From Sphingomonas sp. PAMC 26621 (GTDB lineage Bacteria > Pseudomonadota > Alphaproteobacteria > Sphingomonadales > Sphingomonadaceae): 64,000 nucleotides of DNA. Location of the stretch: contig NZ_AIDW01000037.1 in the NCBI RefSeq assembly GCF_000251145.1, forward strand, positions 124,001 through 188,000. Reading direction: 5' to 3'. How positions within the stretch are numbered: position 1 is the stretch's first letter; every line of letters starts with the position of its first letter. Of this stretch, positions 26,318 through 35,379 are shown one piece after another. The notes under the pieces were generated by a model, which was not told where the DNA came from, did no database searches, and was given only the letters and a program-made list of their open reading frames with translations. Both the position numbers and the translations under genes were made by a program.

Positions 26318-26334
26318 TGTAAGAATTTCTTACA
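26318..26334. promoter_or_regulatory. 17-bp palindrome, possible operator
   Basis: TGTAAGAATTTCTTACA is symmetric apart from the central base. It lies about 54 bp upstream of the sigma-54 promoter on the minus strand and 37 bp beyond the stop of the glycoside-hydrolase-like gene. It could bind a dimeric activator for the PEP-CTERM gene. Confidence 0.5.
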
Positions 26335-26370
26335 GTCACCGGTCGCGTTTGGGAACGGGAGCGGCTTGGA

Positions 26371-28035
26371 TCAACGCGCTGCCGAGGCAGCTTCCAGAAC
26401 CGCCCGTCGTTTGGGCGAGTCCGCGAGCGGTTGGCCGGCATATTCCCGGATCCCCCACGCTCCATATTGGCCAATGAAACCGGTTGCCGAATACAGCGTC
26501 AAGGTGTCGCCAATCTTCGTTTTCCAATCCTGGAGATAGCGTTGATACATGTCATGCATGAGGGGGCTACGCTGCATCTGCGCCGCGACCGCCGCGTTTT
26601 CCGCGAAGGGAACGATGTGCTGGCCACCTTCATAAGCGACGTATCGCTTGTTCCACTTGGTTGCGCTTGCCTTGTCGGCGACGGCGCGGTCAATGGCGGC
26701 GACGCGCATCGTTTCGAGCGCGGCGAAAAGCGTCGGCAAGTCGGTGACGCCGGAGTCGACGGATCGTAGCAGGTCGTGCCCGAAATACGGCGCGGTCGCG
26801 ATTGCATCCGCCCATTTCGGCGCGTCACGGAAGCCCATCATTTGGTCGATCGACCACCCGTTGCCATTCTGCGTGCTGAAGACCCGAACCAGGCGCGCGG
26901 GATTGTCCTGAAAAGCGGTGGTGAGCAGCTTGTGAAACCAGATCGACTTCTCGGCGTAGCGAAGAACGCCATTGGTGTATTTGTCGCTGGACAGCCCCTC
27001 TGCGACCCCTTCGTTCAGCACCTGGTTGGCAATCGGAAACCCGTAGTTCCATGTTTCGTTCGATAGCTCGAAATAGGCCCGGTGCCCTGTCGCCAAGCGA
27101 TCGTGCACGAGTTTCGCCATCGCGCGGACATACGTCTCGTCGGCGTTCCACGGGATCGTGAACCACGGGTCTGCACCCGCCGCATTGGCGAGGTCGACCA
27201 TATGCTCGAGCGCGATACCGTCGGTGCCGTCCTGAACCAGCCGGGCCGGCGTCGAGCGCGTCGCCCATGTCACGCTTGCCGGATTGCTGTTGGCGTTCGA
27301 CCAATCCAGGAACCGGAGGATGCCATACGGCTTGAGGTCATCGACGATCCGCTGATCGAACGCACCATTGGTGGCAAGATTGGGCTCGCGACAGTCGAGG
27401 TTGGCGAGGGGGTCCGATTTGTTGACCGAGTCCACATACAGGATCACGGTCGGCAGCGCCTTCCCGGTATATCCTGGCCAGGTAAAGCTCGCAGCATGAT
27501 TGCTCCCGGTCAGCCGGGCGTCCCCGTCGACCCGGATGTTCCCGCTGCCGGTCCATGTGCACGTGATGGGGGTTGCCTTGCCCGCCCAGACGGTCTGCGG
27601 GACGTTGAGAATGAGAGCCGCATAGATCAACGGCGTACCGCCAGGCGTCAGCTTGTCTTTCGGAACGTCCGCCCAGCTGGCGGCTGGATTGCGCCACGCA
27701 CCGGTAGCGAAGGCCAGGTTGGCGAACGTCCGCTCGGTACCGTAGTAATTGCTGCTGGCGACGTTGATCCCGAGCGAAAGCGACCGGGCCGGCGACGGTG
27801 TACCCGTCGGCGTCGGTACAGTCCTCGTGCCAAATTGATAGATCGCTGGAGGTGCCGGTTGATTGACCACTGCCGGGCTGAGCGACGTACTGTTGGTCCC
27901 TGAGCCTGCACCAACTGCCGCGAAGGCTCCTCCGATCACGGTTGCGGCCAAAACCGTCGCAAGCAGGACTTTCTTGTGCGAGCCCGTCGCAGACAAAGCG
28001 GGGAGGGGACGTACTTCGATCTTGTCGCTCGACAC
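26371..28035 (-). CDS. Membrane-anchored glycoside-hydrolase-like protein
   Basis: A 554-residue protein. A short cytoplasmic N-terminus is followed by one transmembrane helix (about 22-42), a Thr/Pro-rich linker and a large periplasmic TIM-barrel-like region. FELSNETWNYG (Asn-Glu) resembles the clan A acid/base motif. VAYEGGQHI near residue 480 could supply the nucleophile Glu. Proteins of this type are often labelled cellulose-binding. The polysaccharide target is unknown. Its place beside exopolysaccharide and PEP-CTERM genes suggests matrix trimming. Confidence 0.7.
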   Translation of the reverse strand: MSSDKIEVRPLPALSATGSHKKVLLATVLAATVIGGAFAAVGAGSGTNSTSLSPAVVNQPAPPAIYQFGTRTVPTPTGTPSPARSLSLGINVASSNYYGTERTFANLAFATGAWRNPAASWADVPKDKLTPGGTPLIYAALILNVPQTVWAGKATPITCTWTGSGNIRVDGDARLTGSNHAASFTWPGYTGKALPTVILYVDSVNKSDPLANLDCREPNLATNGAFDQRIVDDLKPYGILRFLDWSNANSNPASVTWATRSTPARLVQDGTDGIALEHMVDLANAAGADPWFTIPWNADETYVRAMAKLVHDRLATGHRAYFELSNETWNYGFPIANQVLNEGVAEGLSSDKYTNGVLRYAEKSIWFHKLLTTAFQDNPARLVRVFSTQNGNGWSIDQMMGFRDAPKWADAIATAPYFGHDLLRSVDSGVTDLPTLFAALETMRVAAIDRAVADKASATKWNKRYVAYEGGQHIVPFAENAAVAAQMQRSPLMHDMYQRYLQDWKTKIGDTLTLYSATGFIGQYGAWGIREYAGQPLADSPKRRAVLEAASAAR

Positions 28036-28196
28036 GAAATTTGTTTCCTTGTTTCAAAGGGGCGAATTTCAAATTCAACGTTCAGCAATGGCGGCGCGCT
28101 GACGGTCGCCGACCCTGCGTCATCTCAACGGAAGTCTGCGAAATAGAAGTTGGTATGCGGGTGGGGGTCAATTCGGCGCTTACGTCGCCTCATTTA

Positions 28197-28596
28197 TTAC
28201 CGTGGCAAATCAGATAAGTAGAACATCAAGTCAACGGGGACTGGCTCGGTCGGTCCCGCGCCAGGCCCGCATTGACGAATTCGTGCGCCACGCCGTTTCG
28301 CGTCGCCAACCGCGCTGCTGCTTTTGCGCATACTCTTGGCCTCCGTCGCGCCCGTACGACTGACGAGAACAAACGCAGTCAGCCGCGGGTCGGCTGACAC
28401 GACGCCGAACATCTCATTCCCTGCCGCAAAGGTGGCGTGCATATCCACGCGCGCCGCGGGCGGCGGTGGGTTGATCGATCAGCGGCACCCCTCGGTCATC
28501 GGCCAGAAGAACACGGGAGCCGCCGTCACGCCGTGGCCGACCGTAACGCTGAAGGACAGCGGCCCCGCTGCGGCGGAAGATCTCCCGTATGCTCAC
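28197..28596 (-). pseudogene. Degraded paralogue of the small gene at 41884-42264
   Basis: Reading leftward from a GTG at 28596, the frame begins MSIREIFRRSG, shifts, then gives LIDQPTAARGARGYARHLCG and a stop. In another frame it continues with MFGVVSADPRLTAFVLVSRT. The intact copy has SSQEIFRRGG, FIDQPTAASYALDYARDLCG and MFGVLSADRETAALILVSRK in one frame. So this copy has at least one frameshift and has lost about 25-30 residues in the middle. Its function is unknown. Confidence 0.75.
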
Positions 28597-28901
28597 CAAT
28601 GCCCGCGCGCACGAAGCGACCTGAAGCCGAAGCTGGGTAGAGAGTGAGACGCGCCGAACAGGCAACTGCGCAGCATCCACAGGTGACGAAAAGCACCGAG
28701 CATGACCGGACCGTCTTGCGCGCATCTACAGTGGCAAAGGGGGACTTACGGATTTCGGCGGGGCTTTCGACGGGTTCGCTACCGTCCGGGGACGGTGGTG
28801 CCCGACGGCGTTGCCGCGGGGTCCCGGCGGATTTTGGGTGAAGTCGCAATGGTCTCGAAGACGGCAGGCAAGACGCGGTTTTCCCTGGGCCCGCCAGCAG
28901 C
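28597..28901. other. Region upstream of the adhesin remnant
   Basis: No intact gene. A frame beginning with ATG at 28849 (MVSKTAGKTRFSLGPP) looks like the usual basic leader of LEPR-type proteins but runs out of frame before the LEPR motif. A frameshift near 28890 may have removed the true start. Confidence 0.45.
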
Positions 28902-29060
28902 ATGGCGTGCCTCATGCCGCTCGAGCCGCGGTTGATGTTCGATGGCGCGGCAATCGTCACCGCGCATGATGCCGTATCGTCGGATAGCCCCCTGCTGGAC
29001 GGCGGCGATCTGCTCGCCAAGCTCGCCACTGCGGACACCGCCGCGCCGCCAGCGCATCGC
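28902..29060 (+). pseudogene. N-terminal remnant of a giant LEPR-motif surface protein
   Basis: The frame gives MACLMPLEPRLMFDGAAIVT followed by acidic, Ala-rich sequence for about 40 residues, then collapses into Arg-rich noise. The LEPRxxFDGA motif marks the start of very large secreted, repeat-rich adhesins (LEPR-XLL family). Only the first 50 or so residues remain. At about 29040-29060 the homology switches frame to the middle of an exporter protein, so a large internal deletion is the simplest explanation. Confidence 0.7.
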
Positions 29061-30441
29061 GATCGACTGCGCGGGCGTCGCCGCCGAGCTGATGACCGCG
29101 GCGCTATGCACCTTCGTGTGGCTCTGGCTGCCCGACGGCGCGCTGCGCAGCGCGATGTTCGTCCTCGCCACGTCGAGCTGGGTGGTCAGCCTGTTCATTA
29201 ACCTCAGCCCGCTGACCCTGTTCGACAGCTATTACGTCCAGTCCGACCTGCTCGGCGTCCCCAATCTGCAGCCGCGCGCCTTCGCGCTGGGGCGCTGGCA
29301 GCTGCGCGAGCTGCTGTTCGGGCTGGGCCATGCCCCGCCCGAGGATCTGCCGCTGCGGCTGCGCCGGTTCCTGATCGGCTATGCGTGGCTCACCTGGATC
29401 TACCGGCTGGTGCTGTTTTTCGGGATCGCGCTGCTGGTCTATCATCTGTTCTTCAAGCTCGCGGGCATCCTGCTGTTCGCGATCGAGATCGGAGTCTTCA
29501 TCGTGCGCCCCATCCTTGCCGAACTCCGCGCCTGGACACTTCTGCGCCACGACATCGCCCGCAGCCAGCGCCGGCGCTGGACGCTGGGCATGGCAGGGCT
29601 CGCGCTGGTCGCGATGGTCCTGCCGCTCGACCGGCACGTCAGCGCCCCCGCGCTGCTCGCGCCGATCGATTCGGAACCGCTCGTCGCGGGGGATGCCGCG
29701 CGGATCGACGCGGTGCGCGTCGCCGACGGGCAGGCGGTCCGCCGCGGGCAGATCATCGCCGAACTGAGCGCCCCCGCCCTGCACGCCAGCCAGCAGGGCA
29801 GCGCGGCGCGCATCGCCGGGCTCGAAACGCAGCTCGCGCGATCGAGCGCGGATCGCATCGACCTGTCCAACCGCGCGGTGATCGAACGCGAGCTCGCCGC
29901 CGAGCGCGCGCGGCTGAAGGGCGCCAGCGACCTGGCGGAACGGCTGGTGCTGCGCGCGCCGATCGACGGGATCGTCGCCGACCTTCGTCCCGAAATCCAC
30001 GCGGGCCGCTGAATTGGCGGCGGCGAGATCGTCAGCCCCGACCGCGCCGACATCCAGGCCTTTGTCGGCGAGACCGGCCTCGCACGCATCGCGGAGTCCG
30101 CGCACGCCCGGTTCGTGCCCGACGACGTCGCGCGGTCCGCCCGGCCGGCAAGGCTGCTCGAGATCGGGCGGGCGGCGGTGCAGTCGCTCGACCAGCCGCT
30201 GCTCGTCTCGACCAACGGCGGGCCGATCGCGGTCAACGGAGATTCGCAGAACCATCTGAAGCCGCGCGAGGCGCTGTACCGTCTGCGCTTCCTCGCGGCG
30301 ATCGACGCGCCAGAACGGCCCGCAGCGTTCATCCAGCCCATCCCCGGCCGACTCATCATCGATGCCGAGCGTCGAAGCATGCTGGACGGCGCGCTCCGCT
30401 GGCTGATGCGGCTGGTGCACCGCGAGGCTTCGATCAGTTGA
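29050..30441 (+). pseudogene. Truncated M50/HlyD-type exporter protein with in-frame stop
   Basis: One frame runs from about 29050. It has membrane helices, an S2P-like motif (LSPLTLFDSYYVQSDLLGVP), then a HlyD-like half with biotinyl-lipoyl features (DAVRVADGQAVRRGQIIAEL) and a coiled coil. The first half, which should hold the HExxH zinc site, is absent. A TGA at 30010-30012 interrupts the same frame exactly where the family has Trp (AGR-stop-IGGGEIVSPDRA). The frame then continues to the stop at 30441. Such proteins are exporters or processors linked to LEPR adhesins. This copy is probably dead. Confidence 0.75.
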
Positions 30442-30513
30442 GCCGGATGCCGATCGCTGGGTTGCGATCGGCACCATCGCCGTCCGCGTGAGGTGGCCTG
30501 ATAATTACCTGCG

Positions 30514-32394
30514 CTAATTCGATACCATCGGAAGCGTCGAAGCTTCATAACCCGCTAGCGACAACATCCACTTCGTCGTGCCGTCCTCTTCGGTTTTCAC
30601 TTTTGAAAACCCCAGCTTTGCATAGTGGTCCTGGACGAGCGCGTTCTTCTCGCTCGGAATATACCGGCCAACGAGCTGCCGGGCGCCCTCCGCGCGGGCC
30701 GCCTTGGCAACGATCGCCAGAACCGCCTGCTCGACGCGCCGGCCGAGCACGCGGCAGCTCATCAGCCAGCTGTCCGCCTCCCAGGTGTCGCTGCCCTTGC
30801 GGAAGATGATGACCGAAATCATGCCGTTGTCGCCGAACCGGTCGGCAAGCCGCACTTGCAGAGTGAAGGCTTCGGAATCACGCTCGAACGCAGCGACCTC
30901 GTCTTCTCCATAGCGACGGGTCGTCAAATTGAATTGGTTGGACTTGTTGATCAGTTGCGCAATCCGGGACCGGCCCTGCGCGTCGAACGGGCGTGCTTCC
31001 AGCACCATATCGAGCGATGCGAGATAGTCATCGAGATTGGTCGCACTTGCCGCCGCGGTGCGGCGCTGTGCATTGTCCTGATAGAAGGCGGCACGCTGCG
31101 CATCTTCGGCACCGAACGACAACGCCTCGAAATAGCCGGCACGCGTCAGCATGCCGGGGTATAGCGCCGGGTCGTCGCCGACCTCCGGCACCGCAACCTC
31201 GGGCAGTTCCTGCCGGACGATCGCGCGTTCGGCCGGGTTGTCGTCGAGGAACACCAGCGCGTCCGTGCCGATGTTGAGCGTTTCGGCGATGTGCCTAAGG
31301 TTGGCCGCCTTGTCGGTCCAGTTCGCAACGAAGGCGGCGATATGCGCCTCGCGCAGCAGCATGTCCTTGTGTTCGCGGAACGGCAGCAGCGCGTTGGTCT
31401 CCTCGTTCTTCGAGCATACCGCGAGGATGATGCCGCGCCCCCGCAGTTGGAGGGCCAGCGCCTGCACCGCGAGATGCGCTTCACCTGTCGCGTTGCCCTG
31501 ACCGATGCGAATGCCCTCAAGCCCGTCATCGCCGATGATTCCGCCCCAGACCGTATTGTCGAGATCGAGCACGAGGCATTTGCGCGCCTTGCCCCTCGCC
31601 GCGCCAAGCACGCGGCAGACATGGTCGGCGTAGAGCGGTATCGCCTCGAGCGAGAGCGCGATCTTGGCGCTGTGCCAGGCGCGCGGATCGTGCCAGCGAT
31701 CGAGGCCGAAGCTGGCGGCGGCGAAGGCGACATCGATCAGCAGGTCACCGCCGCGCACCACCTCTTGTGTCAGCCGGCGGTTGAACGCTGCGATCATCGC
31801 GCGCGGTGAACCCGCGACGCGCGTGTCGTAGCCGCCGAACAGGCTGTCGGCCGGTTCGGGTAGGGTCTGCAACACGGCAGTTGCGCCGATTTGCTCGCGG
31901 ATGCCGGCAGCGAGCATCGTAACCTGCGCGATCGCGCCGTCGACCGCCGCCTCCGCCGCCCCGGAGTCGAGTTGCGCGCTGGCCAAACCGAGCATCGCCG
32001 GATCGAGCGAAAGCAGCACCGCATCGGGCTTGACGGCAGCGATCGGCGAGCCGGGATCGAGCACGGATTGCGCGACGAGGCCGTAATCTGCCTTGACGAG
32101 CGACAACAGCAGGCCGTGGCGCACACCGGTCGCGACCAGCGCCTGCGCGACGTAATCAAGCGTGTGCGAGCCGACCAACGCCAGCGTCATTGGCGTCAGC
32201 CCGGTCAGGCGCGGGGCGATCGTAGTGACCGCCTTGCTCATCTGCCCGAGTTGATCGATGCTCATCGCCGTCGCTGCCAGCCGCCGCAGCGCGGACAGGT
32301 TGGTTGCATCTCCCTGGGCCAGCGTTTTGACTTGCTGTCGGAAATCGACCGGTGGCGGCAGCAGCCAAGGCAGGGTCGAACTCGTGTCGCTCAC
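30514..32394 (-). CDS. FkbH-like HAD-IIIC protein (glyceryl-ACP synthase type)
   Basis: A 626-residue protein in three parts. The N-terminal SGNH-like domain occupies about 1-260. The HAD-IIIC core has VLDLDNTVWGGIIGDDG near 275-291 (catalytic Asps in DLDNT) and VFLDDNPAERAIV. The C-terminal GNAT-like domain is at about 460-620. FkbH proteins are known to dephosphorylate 1,3-bisphosphoglycerate and load the glyceryl unit onto an acyl carrier protein in polyketide pathways. The start is GTG at 32394, 5 bases past the stop of the ACP gene, so the two are one transcript. No polyketide synthase is nearby. The divergent MBOAT/SGNH pair suggests polymer acylation. Confidence 0.9.
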   Translation of the reverse strand: MSDTSSTLPWLLPPPVDFRQQVKTLAQGDATNLSALRRLAATAMSIDQLGQMSKAVTTIAPRLTGLTPMTLALVGSHTLDYVAQALVATGVRHGLLLSLVKADYGLVAQSVLDPGSPIAAVKPDAVLLSLDPAMLGLASAQLDSGAAEAAVDGAIAQVTMLAAGIREQIGATAVLQTLPEPADSLFGGYDTRVAGSPRAMIAAFNRRLTQEVVRGGDLLIDVAFAAASFGLDRWHDPRAWHSAKIALSLEAIPLYADHVCRVLGAARGKARKCLVLDLDNTVWGGIIGDDGLEGIRIGQGNATGEAHLAVQALALQLRGRGIILAVCSKNEETNALLPFREHKDMLLREAHIAAFVANWTDKAANLRHIAETLNIGTDALVFLDDNPAERAIVRQELPEVAVPEVGDDPALYPGMLTRAGYFEALSFGAEDAQRAAFYQDNAQRRTAAASATNLDDYLASLDMVLEARPFDAQGRSRIAQLINKSNQFNLTTRRYGEDEVAAFERDSEAFTLQVRLADRFGDNGMISVIIFRKGSDTWEADSWLMSCRVLGRRVEQAVLAIVAKAARAEGARQLVGRYIPSEKNALVQDHYAKLGFSKVKTEEDGTTKWMLSLAGYEASTLPMVSN

Positions 32395-32398
32395 CGTA

Positions 32399-32644
32399 TC
32401 AACCCGCCGCCTTGGCCGCAATCGCGGTGACGAGATCACCGAGCACCTTGAAATCCTCGATCTCGCTGCTGGTAAAACGGATTGCAAAGGCGCGCTCGAC
32501 TGCGACCATCAACCGTACATGGCTGAGTGAATCCCATTCCGGAATGTCACCTGCGGTTAGATTGTCAGCATAATCGAGATCGTCGAGATCGAACACGTCT
32601 TCCATGACAATTACCAGCTTCGAGATCACGTCTTCTCTGGTCAT
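32399..32644 (-). CDS. Acyl carrier protein
   Basis: An 81-residue acidic four-helix carrier protein. The phosphopantetheine site is DSLSHVRLM, with the modified Ser near residue 39 in EWDSLSH. It is a dedicated carrier, distinct from the fatty-acid ACP (which has DSLDTVE). It is first in the leftward operon with the FkbH-like gene and is its likely partner. Confidence 0.92.
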   Translation of the reverse strand: MTREDVISKLVIVMEDVFDLDDLDYADNLTAGDIPEWDSLSHVRLMVAVERAFAIRFTSSEIEDFKVLGDLVTAIAAKAAG

Positions 32645-32755
32645 GCGGCAGCTCCGTTCGGGTCGCCCTGCAGTTGCACCCTACAGTCGAAGTATGCAAG
32701 GTGGAGGCGGGCGGTAAGAACCTCACGGTTCATCAAAAGGTTATCGGGGGCGGGT
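32645..32755. promoter_or_regulatory. Divergent promoter region of the O-acylation cassette
   Basis: A 111-bp gap between ACP (leftward) and the SGNH gene (rightward) must hold both promoters. I see no clear operator. The head-to-head layout supports joint control. Confidence 0.4.
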
Positions 32756-33943
32756 TTGATCAGGGGCGTAAGCGAGTCAGGTACAGTGCTGTCGAGGCGC
32801 TTTGCTATCTCATGTGTCGCGGTTGCGGTGCTGACATTCGTGCTGTTTTGCGCGAGCGCGGAATTGCTCGCGCGGTCCCTTTTCCGAGAATCGCCGACTT
32901 CCACGCTCGCCTGCCTGGTGACTGGCGACGCCGCGACCGGCGTTCGCGCCAGGCCGGACACCGTCTGCCGTCAGAAGATCTTCGAGAGCGCGGCGGTGGA
33001 GTACCGGTTCAACCCCTGCGGCTTCCGCACGCCACAGGGCTGCGGTCCGGCGCCCGCTGGGGCGTATCGGATCGTGCTGATCGGCTCGTCCATTTCGTTC
33101 GGCATGCACGTGGCGCGCGAACAGAGTTTCGCCGCCAAGCTCGGCCCGGCGCTGGCGGCGCGCACCGGGCGGTCGATCGACGTGTTCAATGAGAGCATGC
33201 AATGGGGAACCCCCGCCAGCCTCGCACTGCGCACCGCGCCGATGATCGCGGCGCACCCCGACATGATCGTGTGGACGCTGACGCCGTTCGACATCGTCAA
33301 CGGCCGCCTGATCCTGCCTTATATCGGTGGTGTGCAGGAGGGCGTTGAGGCGCCCGCAGAAAAGGTCGGCGGCGCGCTAATGCCGACCGCGGAGCCGCAT
33401 ACTCTTGCTACGGTACCCGCCCGCGCGTGGCGCCGCTTGATCGCGGACGTGAGCGACACGCGGACCGTCTTCATGCTGCGGCATTATCTCTACAGCAGCC
33501 AGAGTCAGTATCTGAGCCACACGCTCGCGCAGGGTCCGGCGATCGATTATTTGCGCGACCGGCCAACGCCGGCTTTGGACGCGGGCCTCGCCAGCTTCAG
33601 CCGCTCGCTGGACCTTGTTGCAGCGCGCGCGAAAAAAGCCGGGGTGCCACTGATTGTCACGCTACTGCCAAGCCGCCCGCAGACCATCATGTTGGCGGAG
33701 CATAACTGGCCGGCAGGCTATGACCCGCACCTGCTTGGGCGGCTAGTGAAGCGCGTCGTGGTTGCGCATGGCGCGCGCTATGTCGATATGACACGCGACG
33801 TGGCGGGCCAAGCGAATGCCGGCGACTTGTTCTTCCCAGTGGACGAGCATCTGCCGCCTGAAGGCCACACAATGCTTGCCCGCATGCTGGCTGATGCGTT
33901 GGTGCGCTCAAACGCGATCCCTCCCGTTGGAGCCGCCAAGTGA
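32756..33943 (+). CDS. SGNH/GDSL-like membrane-anchored protein (AlgX/AlgJ-like role)
   Basis: A 395-residue protein with one N-terminal transmembrane helix (about 17-38) and a periplasmic SGNH-hydrolase fold. Block I is VLIGSSISFG (Ser near 112), block III-like is NESMQWGTP, and the C-terminal DEHLPPEGH supplies Asp and His. AlgX/AlgJ-type SGNH proteins accept acyl groups from MBOAT partners and place them on polysaccharide. The start is TTG at 32756 or GTG at 32786. Overlap with the downstream MBOAT start (ATG-free, GTGAG) shows coupling. Confidence 0.82.
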   Translation: MIRGVSESGTVLSRRFAISCVAVAVLTFVLFCASAELLARSLFRESPTSTLACLVTGDAATGVRARPDTVCRQKIFESAAVEYRFNPCGFRTPQGCGPAPAGAYRIVLIGSSISFGMHVAREQSFAAKLGPALAARTGRSIDVFNESMQWGTPASLALRTAPMIAAHPDMIVWTLTPFDIVNGRLILPYIGGVQEGVEAPAEKVGGALMPTAEPHTLATVPARAWRRLIADVSDTRTVFMLRHYLYSSQSQYLSHTLAQGPAIDYLRDRPTPALDAGLASFSRSLDLVAARAKKAGVPLIVTLLPSRPQTIMLAEHNWPAGYDPHLLGRLVKRVVVAHGARYVDMTRDVAGQANAGDLFFPVDEHLPPEGHTMLARMLADALVRSNAIPPVGAAK

Positions 33944-35379
33944 GCGGTCTCGACAGCGCTTCGGTCCCATTGATCCTGTTCGGGCTGATCGCCGCCGTGA
34001 TCGCCAACCTCAGTCGCGCACCGGCTTGGCGTTCCGGCGTACTGATTGCCGTGAGCGCGATCTTCCTGGTGGCGCTCGCACCGCGGTTGCTTGATCTTCT
34101 ACCGCTTCTTGGCTTCCTCGTGATGGGATATGTCGGGATCGACGCGGCGCGACGTGGCGTACCGTGGGCGCGGCTGGTGACAGTCCTCCTGCTGATCGTC
34201 GCGTTCGCGTGGCTCAAGCGCTACAGCTTTCTGCCCGAAGCAAGCTTTCTGGCCATTCCGTATGTGACGCTCGGCCTGAGCTACATTTTCTTTCGCGTGC
34301 TGCATCTCGCAATCGAGGCGCGGCGGCCCGCCTTTGCCACCGCACTGCGCCCGGCGAGCTACGTTGCCTATACGCTCAATTTCACGACGTTGATTTCCGG
34401 CCCGATCCAGCGCTTCGACGATTTCCACGGCCAACTCGCTGACACAGCGCCGCGGCTCGACGTCGCCACCATCGGTGCGCAGCTGGAACGGATCGCGATC
34501 GGCTTCTTCAAGGTCAACGTCCTCGGGCTGCTGCTCAGCATGATACAGCTCGACGCCTTTGCTGAACTGGCACGGTCGGAAGTGGCTAGCACACACGTGT
34601 TCGCTTTCGCCCGGCTGATCGGTAGCTATCCGTTTTTCCTCTACTGCAATTTTTCCGGCTATATCGACATCGTCATCGCCATTGCGTGCCTGATGGGGCT
34701 GCGCCTGCCGGAGAATTTCAATCGCCCCTTCTCGGCCACGTCGTTCCTCGATTTCTGGAACCGCTGGCACATCACGCTGTCGGGTTGGCTCAAGAGTTAC
34801 GTCTACAATCCACTCCTGATTGCGCTGATGCGCCGCTTTCCCAGCCCGGCACTCGAACAGGTGTTCGGCATCGCCTGCTTCTTCGTCACCTTCTTCCTGA
34901 TCGGCATCTGGCACGGACGGACGTCAGAATTCGCGGTGTTCGGTGTACTGCAGGGCGGCGGCGTGGCCGTGAACAAGGCATGGCAGGTGTTTTTGTCGAA
35001 CCGCCTCGGACGCAAACCCTACCGCGCGCTGGCAGCACAGCCGGTCTACGCAATGTGCGCGCGCGGCCTGACCTTCAGTTGGTTTGCGCTGTCGCTGCTG
35101 TGGTTTTGGGCAAGCTGGACGCAAATAGGCCAAGCATTTGCGGGCGCCGCGGGCGGGTCGTGGCTGATCGCCATCGCGCTGTTGTGGCTGATCGCAACGG
35201 TAGGACTGGCGCTGTGGGAAACAGTCTTTCAGGCTTCGCGCGCAAGCCCGCATCTGTATATAGTCCTACGACATCCCGCCACGCGAACCGCGTTCGTGAC
35301 GCTGCTGTCAATCGCTTCCTTCCTCTTCGTTGCCGTACTGTCGCAGCCGGCGCCCGGAATCGTGTACCGCACCTTCTAG
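33940..35379 (+). CDS. MBOAT-family O-acyltransferase (AlgI/DltB-like)
   Basis: A 479-residue, roughly 11-helix membrane acyltransferase. Conserved MBOAT segments are NFSGYIDIVIAIACLMG, FWNRWHITLSGWLKSYVYNP and the invariant His in IGIWHGRTSEF. MBOAT proteins move acyl groups across the inner membrane to periplasmic acceptors. The GTG start overlaps the SGNH gene stop. With the SGNH gene, ACP and the FkbH-like protein it forms a four-gene acyl supply-and-transfer unit. Confidence 0.93.
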   Translation: MSGLDSASVPLILFGLIAAVIANLSRAPAWRSGVLIAVSAIFLVALAPRLLDLLPLLGFLVMGYVGIDAARRGVPWARLVTVLLLIVAFAWLKRYSFLPEASFLAIPYVTLGLSYIFFRVLHLAIEARRPAFATALRPASYVAYTLNFTTLISGPIQRFDDFHGQLADTAPRLDVATIGAQLERIAIGFFKVNVLGLLLSMIQLDAFAELARSEVASTHVFAFARLIGSYPFFLYCNFSGYIDIVIAIACLMGLRLPENFNRPFSATSFLDFWNRWHITLSGWLKSYVYNPLLIALMRRFPSPALEQVFGIACFFVTFFLIGIWHGRTSEFAVFGVLQGGGVAVNKAWQVFLSNRLGRKPYRALAAQPVYAMCARGLTFSWFALSLLWFWASWTQIGQAFAGAAGGSWLIAIALLWLIATVGLALWETVFQASRASPHLYIVLRHPATRTAFVTLLSIASFLFVAVLSQPAPGIVYRTF

